Below, in pieces: positions 1-10,665 of a stretch of 16,645 nt of DNA (its first letter is position 1; the number at the start of each line of letters is the position of its first letter). The DNA comes from Agrocybe praecox (lineage: Eukaryota > Basidiomycota > Agaricomycetes > Agaricales > Agrocybaceae). The DNA lies in assembly GCA_964017145.1 (NCBI GenBank), contig CAXHKQ010000071.1:1-16645 (forward strand), written 5' to 3'. Under the pieces are notes generated by a model. That model had not been told where the DNA came from and made no database searches. It was given only the letters and a program-made list of their open reading frames with translations. A program made the position numbers and the translations under genes.

Positions 1-510
1 CTTAGGATCGGATGCTGGCTGGCTGCTGGTGCCGCTGCCGCTGCCGCTGCTGCTGCGACTGACGGTGGCGGAATGTGGGTCTGTGTGTGTGCGTGTTCGC
101 TGGCTGGCTGGCTTTTCTGTCGTTGGCACTCGTCGTCGTCGGTCGCTGCTGCTGTCGCTGCCAAACGCGCGCGCGCATGTTGCCTCTCAGAACCACATAC
201 CAATACCCTCGCTCCACCCCGCTTTCGAACCAAACTGTCACCACCGCCGCCGAAAAACGACCGCCTGTCCGGACAATCGCACACCATCCAGCCGGTGCGG
301 CGCGTCCTCCGCGCGCTATCGCTTAGCGAACAGAACACACAACATCGGGGGCCAAAGTACACACACTCGCACGCACCGCGGCACAAACCAACAAAATCCT
401 GCGCACGCGTCTCTATTTGGCACAAACACACTGCGCAGCACAGCATCGCAAAAAATCACGCACATCACGCGCAATGTGTGCTCAACGCAATGCTCGCAGA
501 TTGTGTACAC

Positions 511-525
511 TGCTGCTGCTGCTGC
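511..525. repeat. (TGC)5 triplet tract
   Basis: Five perfect TGC units, followed by imperfect TTC/TGC units to about 534. No reading frame through it has coding character, so it is a noncoding microsatellite. Confidence 0.85.
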
Positions 526-2061
526 TTCTGCTTCGATATTCGATTCCGATTTAAATGCGTCGTCGTTTTTTCCATCGACGGTCGCCGTCGTTTGGTCTGG
601 CTGCCACGACGACCACGACACATCAGTGCCACCATGCTGCTGCAGCGTCGGCCTATCAGAATCATCAGCAGCAGCAGTCGCGTTCGCGAGTTCTTTCAAT
701 CAGAACAATGCACACCAGCGACACAGAGAGAGAGAGGCGTATTTGAAATATTAATTAAATTAAACCATCACCATGTGCTCGACACACGTTCGACGTTGAC
801 GAGCGGCGACGGCGCAGACGACTCAGCCGTGTGGTGGTACATTCCCCTCGACACTCGCGGCGTCCATCACACACGCGCACGCCAAAACCCCGGCGCACAA
901 AAACACAAAACACACGCACAAATCGAACACAGCTGTGCGCCGTCGAACGCCGAAGCAGCCGTGGCAATTTGTGGCGGCGGCGGTTCGCACACGTGCGTTT
1001 CAGTGTGATGGTGGCGACGGCGTGGAGTGCGTTTGTGGTTTGGTTGCTCGCACGCACGCAGCTTGACGAGCACTTAGTTTTTGCACACTCTCTGCGCGCG
1101 CACGCGGAAAACTTCGCTCTGGCGGCGGCGCAACGTGTGCGATGTGAAATAAAATATTTAATGTCGGCAGCGGCCACGTATATTCGAGGAAAGGCACATG
1201 TGGCGGGTGTCGGGTGTGTGTGTGGACGGCGAGGAACGTAAACCTAAACGTGTGTGTACGAACTTAAACCAGAAATGATGGATGGCCACACGCCGGATTG
1301 ACGACGACGACGACATGGACTTTGTGTGTTGGCGTCGGTATGTTACGTGTGTGTGTTTGTGTTATGTTGAATGCCGGACATATGGTGCCCGCATAATGGA
1401 CGAGCGCAGGCGGCGGCTGATGGCCACCACCATCGGAGGATTACAACGGTCTTACAAGAATAATACGGCCCACATACGGCCGGCCTGGCGGTGCCTCGAT
1501 ACGGGCTGCTAGACTTGACAGCCACACAAGCGACCGCCACGGCTGGCAATCGACAGGGGCCAAACGGACGGACGGACGTGTGGCCGCACATGAATAGCCG
1601 ATTGTGTGGGTTAATTTGTGTGCTATTCAATCTATCAGCATGGGGATGGGGTGGCGACAGCAGATCGGGAATCGGGCGTGTTGAAACGTTTGCGACGATG
1701 CCTAATACGGAACCCTTTCCTAATCGCAGCCGCCGAAAGCATATGTGCGGTTCGGACTAATCGAAACCACATCCATCAATGTGTAATCGCGTACAATACG
1801 TCGTCATATCCCCTCTGCATGCATGCATATCCCAACCAATTTACACCGCACACAAACACACAGCCCAACCTCGTCCACCCCTCGTTTCACCTCGACGACG
1901 ATGCCGCACGATGCCACCAATTATGTGAGGAAGCGATGCCGGCCCCGGATGACCATTTACACGGAAAACCACCCCCTACCCGCCAACCGAACCTGTGAGC
2001 TGAGCGCCGCTATCGTTTAACCGCATTCCGCTTGACCAGCACCTGACCTCCAGGGCTGGAT

Positions 2062-2074
2062 GCGCGCGCGCGCG
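2062..2074. repeat. (GC)n alternating run
   Basis: An uninterrupted alternating G/C run of 13 bases. Alternating purine-pyrimidine GC sequence is the classic Z-DNA-prone type; that it adopts this form here is inference. Confidence 0.8.
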
Positions 2075-2584
2075 TCACAATCCGTTTTTCGGTCACATGT
2101 CGCCGGGACACAATGCTGGAATGGGGAATATCCCTTAAAAACCGATTAGTCTGTGACCGGCGGGGGGCACTGGGCGGACTATAAGCGGAGATAGGGGTTG
2201 GTCTCGCATATGCTAGCAAGGAAATGGTTTAGTGAGCGACATAAAAACTCTAGCTCTAGTGCTCGGAAAAACCGAGCATGCTGCTAGTTGGGGGTGGGTT
2301 TATGGGGTGGGTGGGGGTGTGTGTGCAAAGCGTGTGAAAATGTTGGAAAATGTAAAAATCATTCTCTACACCTGTTACACATGCTCACGCTCACACATGC
2401 GCAGCAGCAGCACTCAACGACTCGCATCGCATTTAACCCAATCTGCCAACGGCCAATTCCGTCACCCACACCCACACACGAACACATGTGCCGCCGAGCA
2501 CACAGCCATCAAACGAATACCAACGCCGCGCCACTCCGCATATACGATGTGTGTGCAACACCATTATCCGCACATGTGTGCGCG

Positions 2585-2598
2585 ACACACACACACAC
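2585..2598. repeat. (AC)7 microsatellite
   Basis: Seven perfect AC units. It is the first of a cluster of CA tracts that runs to about 2750. Confidence 0.9.
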
Positions 2599-2625
2599 GC
2601 TCGCACATCACTCGCACACATACGA

Positions 2626-2639
2626 ACACACACACACAC
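2626..2639. repeat. (AC)7 microsatellite
   Basis: Seven perfect AC units in the same cluster. Another interrupted CA tract with CG interruptions follows at about 2724-2750. Confidence 0.9.
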
Positions 2640-3220
2640 GTTGCTGCACATCACCATAATTACACGACGCGCACACTCGAAATGTGTGTGCGAGCGCCGG
2701 CTTGCCGAGGAGAATTTCCCGGCGCACACACACGCACACACGCACACACATGATTTGCGTGTCAAGTGCAAAGCGGGAACCATATGTGTGTCGTGTGTGT
2801 GTGTGGGTGTCAGCGGTGGGAGACGTGCAAATTCCAAGTTTGTCGTCCATATGTGTGTCTGGTGTGGTATGCGAGAAAAATACAATAACCTCTGACCGCA
2901 CGTCGAGCGCACCTCGGAAATTGCTCGAACGGAGAGATTGCTCCGTCCGGACGTCCGAGCTCACATCAGCAAGCATGTGTGTGCGCGCGACATGCATAAT
3001 TGATGGCTGGCCGACGACGGGAGAGATTATTAACCAAATCCGGTGTGTTTTGTGTCCGCCGCATGAGTGTGTGCATGGTTAACGTAAATATATACATATG
3101 GACGCAGAGGAAAAGCTGTAATTTCCTGCTGCTCGTTCCATCAATGCGCGCTAGACGCTGTGCTGCGGTTTGATTGACATACGGGGCGAGCAATTGGAAA
3201 TTGCTATGCTACGAAGAAGA

Positions 3221-4150
3221 GTGTGTTTCAGTGTACAGGGTGGAGTGGATAATTATAAAGTTGGTGTTGAAACTACTTGATGTTGCTTTCATCGATGCGT
3301 AAGCACACATTCACGATGGAACATACTAGGGATAAGTAAAGGTTCTTACATTTATTCCACGAGGCGTCTCTGCCGAACGTTGACATAATTACATGAGAAA
3401 AGCTTGTTTGTAAGGTTTTGAGAGCTACTAAAAAAGGCCAAATCACATTTTGTATTGAACTGTTATCGTTTGGTTGTTATTAGTCTCCAAAGATGTCGAT
3501 GTACGGATCTAAAAAATAGCATTTGCGGGAATTTTTCTGGTACTTCATTGAGAATACCAAACAAATAACGTTATAGTGTGAACAATGTGATTCCCCGTCT
3601 ATATTTAAATAAATTACATTTATTAAAAATCCAGGGGCCCTGGAATGCAGTTAAACCTGAAAAAAGAAGAAGGGATTCCTGACATCAAATATTATTCATG
3701 TAACGTAAATCAGTTACCAACAGCTTCATTTCAAAAAAATAAGTTTCATCTTATAAATGGGATTATCCATCTTGTCGACGATTAAAACAAAACATTTCTC
3801 GTACTAATCACATGCATGAGATTTGTACTCAAATTTTAAACACTAGGTCGATGAATCTCGCCCTTGCGGAGCCCTGCTCAGTTTTGTATGAAATCAATCG
3901 AATATGACTTGTTTTGTGGTTTCCTCCCAAGCGCCGGATATTCCTCGGGCCAAGGACTTGTAAATTGGCCTAGTTATATCGAAGATGTTGATCTAGCGAT
4001 TAGTGAAAATTCAAATCGATTATATTGAACTGTTCTCCAGTGGCGAATCTTTACTTTTCATGAAAAAAACGAAGAACCTTTGCTCACCCATAGTAATTTT
4101 AGATATTTTCTATCATCGAACCACTCTGTAGAATCACTCAGGCCTCACGC
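3221..4150. other. AT-rich complex block without recognisable gene
   Basis: The texture changes sharply at about 3220: CA/TG runs almost stop and the sequence becomes AT-richer and non-repetitive. All frames are broken by frequent stops, and I see no coding stretch, tRNA or repeat with clear boundaries. It could be a decayed transposable element or ordinary intronic DNA. The CA/TG texture resumes near 4150. I could not define terminal inverted repeats or a target-site duplication. Confidence 0.5.
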
Positions 4151-4920
4151 GCATCGTGTGCATAAATAATTCGGACGGAATCAATGAGAACCGGAACACG
4201 CTGGTGGGCGGCAAAGCCAACCAAGTGCCGTTCAAAAGCATAATATTTTGATTTCCGCATGCATCGCTTGTGAGCAGCAGTCACACACACGCATGCGATG
4301 AAGCGCCCTCACAAACACGGTAATTACATACTAGTAGTTTTGTGGTGAGCTTCGGCGCGGAATGGGGTGGAGTTCGGTTCGGCGTTCGGCTCCTTATTCA
4401 GACCGGCGTCACCGGCAGGCAAATTGAATTCAACGTCAATCTCTGATATTCTATAAGCGCCGTCGCGCGCTCCTTTACACACGCACACACGACTTCGGTA
4501 AATTGAATCGCTGCGCGCGCTGTTGGCCACCAATGTGCACATAACATATACACGTATGTTCTCCGATACCCGGCATCGCAGGCGGCCGCATGCTTCGGTA
4601 AAACAATTCCGACTGGCTATACGGGCGTTTATGCTGCTCGCTGCTTCGTCCGCGCTCGCGTGTCAAAAACACTGACCGTGACGACGCGCGCTCGCGTGCG
4701 GAAACATAGATCGTGGCCGTACACGCTCATTCAGCGACTCAAACGCACACACACGCTCCCGAAACCACAGCCACAGCGAGTGTATTTTCGCGATAAAATT
4801 ATACACACGAGCTGCCGCTTGCCGCTGCCGCCGCCGGTGAACGAGCTGAACGAGCGCACATACGCTCACATATATTATATGAAGAGCAAAAAAGACGACG
4901 GTACGACACACATCCTCGAT

Positions 4921-4938
4921 TGCTGCTGCTGCTGCTGC
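4921..4938. repeat. (TGC)6 triplet tract
   Basis: Six perfect TGC units, read as poly-Cys on the plus strand and poly-Ala/Ser-type runs in other frames. The surrounding frames do not look coding. Confidence 0.85.
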
Positions 4939-5255
4939 CGCTGATGCCTCTGTCGCTGCGCGCATGTGTGTGTGTGGTTTCCGTGTATAGTATGTTGCGT
5001 ACACGCTAGGCGAACGATTGTATGCTCGCTGCTCGCATGCAAACGGGCGCGCGCGTGTCATGTACAGAGATGCACTCAAAGCGGAACGCCGTCGTCGTCG
5101 TCCTCGGTTCGCTGCTGCTGCTGTCGCCAGCCGCGTCCCTGCGCACGATAATATATACGATGTGAGGGACGCACAAACACAAGTGTGTTATTGTTCGTGC
5201 GTGAGCAGCGTGTGTGTGTGCGTTTGACACATTTTTGAGGTGGGAACACACGGCG

Positions 5256-5273
5256 GCTGCTGCTGCTGCTGCT
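5256..5273. repeat. (GCT)6 triplet tract
   Basis: Six perfect GCT units preceded by CGGCG. It is one of at least five such tracts in the window (others near 41, 511, 4921 and 10895). Confidence 0.85.
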
Positions 5274-5679
5274 TGTTCTGTTTACGCCAGTTGGAAGCCC
5301 CGGCGGCGGTTGGTGCTTTGCTAATGCTTCTCAGATGTGCGTGCGTGTGTAATGTGTGTGTGTGTGAATAGTCGTTGGTTTTGTGGTTGCTTTCAAAATC
5401 AATATATGATGCCCAAACATATTACACTCTGTGTGTGCACGACACAATCCCCACGAGATTATATCGCGTGCTCGTCTCGGAGCACTTTGCCAGAGGTGGT
5501 GCGGGCGCTCCCGGAGAATGCACTTTAGTTGAGCGTGTAACGCACGCAAACATCGCATGCTTGCAAGTATTCGTATTTTATGCGCCAGCACAACTTTGCA
5601 CGCTACGACGTTCTTATCGCGTGAAGCATGCGGGTGGAAAGAGGGTGGCTTGTTTACAAGATATGTAATGGTGCTGATG

Positions 5680-5736
5680 ATGCTGGTTGACGCCGACGCA
5701 AATGTGTGCTCACACATGTGCGTCGTCAACCAGCAT
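5680..5736. repeat. Long near-perfect hairpin / inverted repeat
   Basis: The left arm 5680-5692 (ATGCTGGTTGACG) is exactly complementary to 5724-5736. After a 3-base bulge (5693-5695), 5696-5700 pairs with 5719-5723, one A/G mismatch follows (5701/5718), and 5702-5708 pairs with 5711-5717. This gives about 25 base pairs in a 57-base span with almost no loop (CT at the tip, or GCTC if the last pair opens). The inner arms are TGTGTG/CACACA, but the outer 18 pairs are unique sequence, so the structure is not just a CA/TG repeat effect. The strand and function are unknown. It could be a small-RNA-type foldback, a cruciform-forming palindrome, or the trace of an inverted duplication. Confidence 0.8.
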
Positions 5737-6115
5737 GCTTCGGTTCGGTAAAATATATCGCTGTTACCGGGCAAAGCGGCGGATCTTTGTGCGAGTTGCG
5801 AGCTGCTGATTAGCGTTTGTGCGCGCTGTTTGCACTGAGCACATACACCAGAAACAGAAACACCCGCATCTTGGTTCCAGCAATTATATACTGTCGAGTG
5901 CGAATTATTATGGGCAAACACACACGCACACTGACGCACCGGATGTGTGTAAATGTGTGCGTATTTTGAGCCTGACAGCAGTAAAAACAGCAACGTTTGT
6001 GAAAAAATGCTCCATCTATCAATCAATCGACCAGAGCCTCCAATGTACTCACTCATCCATTCCTCCCGTGTTTGTTTCCTATCCCAAGGTAACACACGGC
6101 GAGGCTCACATCTTT

Positions 6116-6134
6116 CACACACACACACACACAC
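6116..6134. repeat. (CA)9.5 microsatellite
   Basis: An uninterrupted CA run of 19 bases, among the longest pure dinucleotide tracts in the window. Confidence 0.9.
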
Positions 6135-7560
6135 GCTGATCGACTGACGCACACCAGCTCACGCAATTGTTTCACACTGCGTGTGTGAGCACAAGTGTTT
6201 TCGGGTGCTGCCCCGCCGTATTCAGGCGGCCGTCGATTGCCGATCATCGAACACTTGTGCAAACGTCGCAAGCGCAAGCCAACACTCGCGCACACTCGCA
6301 GAGTCTGTTTTCGCCCCGCCCGAAGGCCGTGCGCTCTATTTCGAGTAGTATCTATAGAAACAGTCCCATTGTGGCGAGGCAAGGCGGCGTGTGTGTGCGA
6401 TACCTGTGCAAATATCGCCGCGCAAGTCGAAGCGCGATGCGAAGATGTGCGCCGAGCCAGAGCAGCACACGCCTGTGATAACACAGCGAGACAAGGTAGG
6501 CGAGCAGTTGGGCGGCAGACATGTGGATGTGTGTCGACGCTTTACGAAATCGGCACACAAGTGTTTTTGGCCAGTTGTCGTCGTTGTAATCAGCATCGTC
6601 GTCATCGCAGCATTGCGACATTCGTATGTGATCTCATTGTCAGATATGCGCGTGCATGAGCGCAATTATTTCGCGGTTGCAACTGCGCGCATCGCGTCGT
6701 CCCAAATTTGTGCCATCGGCACAAACATCGAACCGCACAGCACGCATTGTCATCGCTGCTGCTCGATATTGCGGCAATCGCGATACAATCGCGAGCTCAT
6801 TTCCATGCGAAAGCGATGCGCGCAGCCATTGATGCGAAGCGCGATGCGGCGATGATGATGATGTTGATATAATATGCGGCTGTACATGTATTTTGTGTCT
6901 CTGCACATGTACGCACACAAGCGCGCAGCCCAAACACACTCGCGCGCATATTGCGATACTGCAGGTGAAGAACATGTGTTTCACACGCACACACAGACAG
7001 GCGCTGCTGCTGCTAAACGGCTTTCTATAAATGAACGCCAACGACGCAGCGACGCAGCGGCGGCTCGCGAGTTCCAAATGCTGTGAGACGACGAGCAAAC
7101 GAACGGCGTCGTCGTCCCGAAAACATGTGCCACCGCCAGTGCGCGCAAGCACGAGTGGTGGTTGTGTTTTCGAGTGTGGAAGCCAGCGTGTTCAACCGCA
7201 TATGCGCTCCAGATGAACGGCGAATTGCACACGGCAACGACATGTGTGTTTGTGTGCGTGGAGCAAGCCTGTGCGTGTATCGTACATTGCGCGCGCGCTG
7301 AGTGTAAATTACACACGAAACTTTCGTGTGCGCCATGCGGCTTGCGGCGGCGGCGGCGGCAAATGCGGTATGCGAATGCGTGCTGTTTGTGTTTAGTTTA
7401 GTTTTGATAGATCACGGAATCACGATTCAATTGAACCGAACTGGCGCAGAGAGCTCACTCGTTCTGATGCTGCTGATGGTGCTAACGGGCGTCCGATAGT
7501 GTGTGTGTTTACACGCAGAGCATATGCTTTCGAACTACTGGAGCGTTTTGCAACGTTTCA

Positions 7561-8620
7561 CCTTTAGATTGAAGAGAAATGAAGTTGATTTGCCAAACAA
7601 GTTGAAATAAATTTGTCTACACTTCTATACGTAACTTATCGATTTAAATACTTGCCATGGAAATATTTGTTAACTTCTTTACGTCATAATTGTAAGCAAT
7701 CGTGTTTGCCTAATTATTGGGGACATACTCACAAATTCGAATGATGCAGTTATGTGGAATGAACCAATTGTATTTGAAAGAAACAAATGCCGGGAAGTCA
7801 AATTTCTGACTACGAGCGCTCTGAAAAGATCGATTTTGAAATAGATGGAAAAATAGACGCGCGGTTTGAGTATACAAGAATTGATTCATATTGGTTTGAG
7901 TGAACCTTTTTTTTTCATTCCACATAACATTTTGTGTGGATGTTCAAGAATAGATGAGCGAACATGATAGGCAATCCTTTAAACCAAAGACGGAAAACAA
8001 TTTGTTTGTATGGAGAGAGAAATAAAATCAGTGTTTTCAGTTACAACCATACAAAATATTCGTGTTTCGTCTTTAGTTTAAAGAACATAACTTCTTATTG
8101 GATCGACTTACAGCAATGCAAGTATACTCAAATGATAGGTAATTAAATTGCGCACATAACCTCATCACTCAAAAAAATGTACAAAAATCGTTGTGGCTGT
8201 TAGTTTTTTGGGGTCGTGTTTCACGTTTTTTTTCATTATATCAGGGACGCGGTTCGTCGGACTTTTGTTCTGCAAATGTTTGTATATACTTAGAAGAAGG
8301 ACCAATAAACATGATTGCATCATTGTAATTACTCGAATCATAGTAATTCCTCTCCCAGCCAGGCTTGAATAAATCGGTTGTAGGTGGTTGAACTTCAACT
8401 GCGCAGAGTAGTTTAGCTATCAATAACATGAAACAATGATTGATCCTGAATGAGTTATATTGCTTATTATCATGTACAACGTTGATCCAATCGATATGTA
8501 AAATTCGTCATGGTATTCAAATTCAAACGTTACGTTGGAGAATTTGCCTCAATATTTGATTGAAATAAATTGAAAATAACTTTAGCTGTTGACCAAAGTC
8601 GAAAATCCGCACTACGGCCC
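7561..8620. other. AT-rich complex block without recognisable gene
   Basis: Starting near 7560 the sequence is AT-rich with few CA/TG runs, until CGGCCCAGTCC and GCCGGC repeats near 8615-8650. All frames have frequent stops and the short open stretches look random. A pair of 15-bp inverted arms lies inside it (7749-7763 and 7914-7928). An old transposable element insertion is plausible but not shown, since no element ends can be defined. Confidence 0.5.
7749..7928. repeat. Inverted repeat, 15-bp perfect arms 150 bp apart
   Basis: GTTATGTGGAATGAA at 7749-7763 is matched by its exact reverse complement at 7914-7928. The interior is AT-rich and shows no coding sequence. The size would suit a small MITE-like element, but I see no target-site duplication outside the arms, so the outer ends of any element are not established. 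Confidence 0.55.
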
Positions 8621-9440
8621 AGTCCCAGTCCAACCGCCGGCCGGCCGGCTAATCGTCAAAACATGATCGAAAACATTCACACACACTTGCCGCAATGAAA
8701 ACTATATGGACTCGCCGTCGGCGGCGGCTGCCGAGTGGCCGCGTGGTTTTCGTCAACTAGCGCTCATGTTTAGCACGAGCTTCCACACTCACAATCTCGG
8801 GGCTCACGCGCCGTTCGCGTGGCGCCGGCGTCTCGATTATGATAGCTTGCATGTTGCCGCCGCACAGTTGGTACATGTTTATTTGCGCACCGCTGCGTGC
8901 GTGCAGCCGACACAAAACACATGTGAGCGTTCACAGCAGCAGCATCGTCTTCACGACGCGGCCCGACGGACGTGTTAAGATGATCGTTTGCAGGCGACAT
9001 GATGCGAGATGCGAGACTACGACTACACACATTAAACTGACCGCGATGATGATCGACGGCCGATCTCGCTGAAGTGTAAATGGTGTGTGTGTGTGTGTGT
9101 TTGCCAGCCGACGAATCAATTAAATGCGAATACCAGAGACGCAAACTCGGCATGAGCATGAGCTTAGCTGACGAATTTAGAAGCATATGTGCGGCGTTTG
9201 TTTTCGGAGCGTCATCATTCGCTTCGTCGTCGCTCAATTATTATCTGTGTATGTGCGCGCCTCAGCTGTGTGTGTGTGTGTGGCTGATGGGGTGCACATG
9301 TTGCCGTTTTAAAATAGAGTCAGCGGCTGCGGTAAATCGCAGCGCGCACACAGATGTTTGTTGGCTTTCCCTGGCTGCTGCACCTTTGGCAGCAGCAGCA
9401 GCCGTGCAATGAGCATATACGGTTAGACTGCTGACTGCTG
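8621..9440. other. CA/TG- and CpG-rich noncoding block
   Basis: Begins with CCGGCCGG-type GC-rich sequence and contains a (GT)9 run at 9083-9100 and CAG/CTG tracts near 8936 and 9388. No gene is supported; the open frames are short and have repeat-driven composition. Confidence 0.55.
9083..9100. repeat. (GT)9 microsatellite
   Basis: Nine perfect GT units between unique flanks. Confidence 0.9.
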
Positions 9441-9718
9441 GCGATAAATTGGTACAAGTATGGGTGACGTGTCATTTATTCCATGTGTCGTTGTTGAGAC
9501 ACTTGGTCCATAGGATATTGTCACGTTCGTTTATTGGAATATTCAAATTTGATTGGGAAACAAACGTATCACGTTATACGAATAAAATACGAATGTCTTC
9601 ATCTAGTAATAAGGTTCATTCAACAAAACTGCATCATTGGAATTTTAATAATATCATAGCTAGACGATCCAAGTGTTCTTCGCACCATGTTATCTTGAAC
9701 AGAGTAGCATAATCTCAC
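9441..9718. other. AT-richer noncoding stretch left of the candidate exons
   Basis: AT-rich, CA/TG-poor sequence with no convincing coding frame. If the minus-strand exon at 9719-9818 is real, this is the start of its downstream intron, with a GTGAGA donor read on the minus strand at 9718-9713. Confidence 0.4.
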
Positions 9719-9818
9719 GGTCCGTTTGATGATGGCCATGCTGTTGCTGCTGAGCACTTCCTTCAATCTCTCAATCTGTCGGAGCATGTGCGCTATTTCA
9801 CGTGCCAACTCCAGCATA
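9719..9818 (-). CDS. Candidate internal exon encoding a coiled coil, gene unidentified
   Basis: On the minus strand an acceptor-like stretch (CTGAT branch-like site, T-rich run, AATTAAG, no intervening AG) ends at 9819. An exon of 100 bases then leads to a GTGAGA donor. One T completes a split codon, then 33 codons run in phase to the donor. The peptide begins MLELAREIAHML and continues RQIERLKEVL. Its hydrophobic residues at 4, 8, 11, 15, 18 and 22 are spaced exactly 4-3-4-3-4, the pattern of a coiled coil or leucine zipper, and it is followed by a Ser/Asn stretch and IIKR. This composition is very different from the repeat-driven frames around it. The donor is only moderate (ACC before GTGAGA). 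I recognise no family. It might instead be a chance open stretch, since the frame also runs on to a stop near 9620. Confidence 0.42.
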
Positions 9819-9873
9819 CTTAATTGCCAGCAGTAAAAACATCAGATACGTGCGCTCGCATTCACATGAAACG

Positions 9874-9909
9874 TGACATTTCCCTCTCATCTTCTCTCCG
9901 TGCACACAG
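9874..9909 (+). promoter_or_regulatory. Strong 3' splice acceptor (branch, pyrimidine tract, CAG)
   Basis: A branch-like GTGACAT is followed by an almost pure pyrimidine run (9879-9899) and then GTGCACACAG, with no AG between the branch region and the final CAG. This is a textbook metazoan acceptor. An in-frame TGA at 9874-9876 closes the frame upstream, so the reading frame could only continue to the left by splicing. Confidence 0.6.
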
Positions 9910-10003
9910 ATGGCTCTGGACGCGAAATCAATCAAGGAGGAGATCAGCGATAAAGACGTCTTCGACAGCAACAGCAGCAGCAACAACGTGCGACGGATAA
10001 AAG
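9910..10003 (+). CDS. Candidate exon, acidic Ser/Asn-rich peptide, gene unidentified
   Basis: The exon lies between the strong acceptor ending at 9909 and an AAAAG/GTAAGC donor at 10003/10004, a near-consensus site. Only one of the three frames is open through it. It gives 31 codons plus one base, starting with ATG directly at the acceptor, so it may be the first coding exon after a 5' UTR intron or a phase-0 internal exon. The peptide starts MALDAKSIKEEISDKD, continues through VFDS and a Ser/Asn run, and ends NNVRRIK. I8-K9-E10-E11 fits the SUMO-acceptor consensus (hydrophobic-K-x-E), common in nuclear regulators; that role is inference. The residue makeup differs strongly from surrounding repeat-driven frames. 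No family is recognised. The partner exons are not in the window as far as I can see. A candidate exon on the opposite strand lies 91 bases to the left. Confidence 0.55.
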
Positions 10004-10009
10004 GTAAGC
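10004..10009 (+). promoter_or_regulatory. 5' splice donor GTAAGC
   Basis: The exon-end AAAAG followed by GTAAGC matches the metazoan donor consensus at nearly every position. It leaves the upstream codon split after its first base (phase 1). Confidence 0.55.
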
Positions 10010-10665
10010 CGAACACAGCGAATGTCTCTACATTCACAAATGAACACACAATCTATGTGTGCACAAGTGCACCGTGCGCGGCCTTGACGATTGCCGCTCG
10101 TTTGGGGTGACGGCACCGAACCCGAAGACACCACTACAACACACATTATACACTCCAAACGTGCTCTATGCCTAATGCGGCTCATTTGGTCGCCGACACG
10201 TTCGTTTGTTCGCATCGAGCGCTCGTTCGAATGCACCTGCGAGCACACGAGTGTAATTTGTGCCTGTCATTAACATAAATCAATAGGCGCTCGCTGGCGT
10301 GTTGGCGTTGGCGCGAGAGCGCTTCTGGAAAAACCAGCACCCGAAAAACACACGGCAGTACATGCGCGGATTATGCTCGAACCCCCACCCCGCGGATTTG
10401 TTCGCGATCGCGAGCAGCCCGACAGCTGCCGCTGTGTGTGTGCGTGTCGACAAAGTGTGAACACGAGCGAACAGGCGCGCCCGTTTTTGGCACGTGTGCG
10501 CGTTCAAACGTTTTGTACGCACTAACACGCACGCTCGCACGCACGCAAACGCGTAAACATATTTATAATTACTCCATGCGTGCACAGCACAGCACACGAC
10601 AGCGCTCATGAAACGCATGCGTTGCACACACAAAAACGCACGCACGCACGGCACCGTCATGATGA

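Larger units (their letters stand above)
1..3220. other. CA/TG- and CpG-rich noncoding block
   Basis: I see no supportable gene here. Several frames stay open for long distances on both strands, but the translations are low-complexity mixtures of His, Thr, Cys, Val and Arg, which is what CA/TG and CG repeats give in any frame. The block holds (GCTGCC)/(GCT) tracts at about 31-56 and 511-525, a CAG tract near 665-680, a GA run near 725, a (GC)n run at 2062-2074 and dense CA repeats at 2585-2750. A TAATTAAAT homeodomain-type site lies near 751. A 7-bp stem with an AAAAA loop (TGCTCGG / CCGAGCA) sits at 2260-2278. Intron or regulatory DNA is the most likely identity; this is inference from texture. 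Confidence 0.6.
4151..7560. other. CA/TG- and CpG-rich noncoding block with triplet tracts
   Basis: No gene is supported. The block contains a TGC tract at 4921-4938, a GCT tract at 5256-5273, a long CA run at 6116-6134 and the hairpin annotated at 5680-5736. Open frames such as the minus-strand stretch at 5331-6152 translate to Cys/His/Val/Thr-rich low-complexity sequence and overlap similar open frames on the other strand, so they are not counted as genes. Short TATA-like strings occur (for example near 7026), but none has a convincing initiator and open frame downstream. Confidence 0.6.

Noticed and set aside
73..1008. Long plus-strand open frame of 311 codons
   Set aside because: The translation is dominated by Cys, His, Arg and Ser runs produced by CA/TG, CTG and CG repeats. 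Other frames on both strands are open over the same bases, and no domain is visible.
1900..1998. Possible exon before a CTGTGAGC donor-like site
   Set aside because: One frame reads plausibly for about 40 codons, but no good acceptor lies upstream and two frames are open equally.
5331..6152. Minus-strand open frame of 273 codons
   Set aside because: It begins and ends in CA/TG runs (Val-Cys and His-Thr repeats) and its middle has no recognisable domain, with plus-strand frames also open across it.
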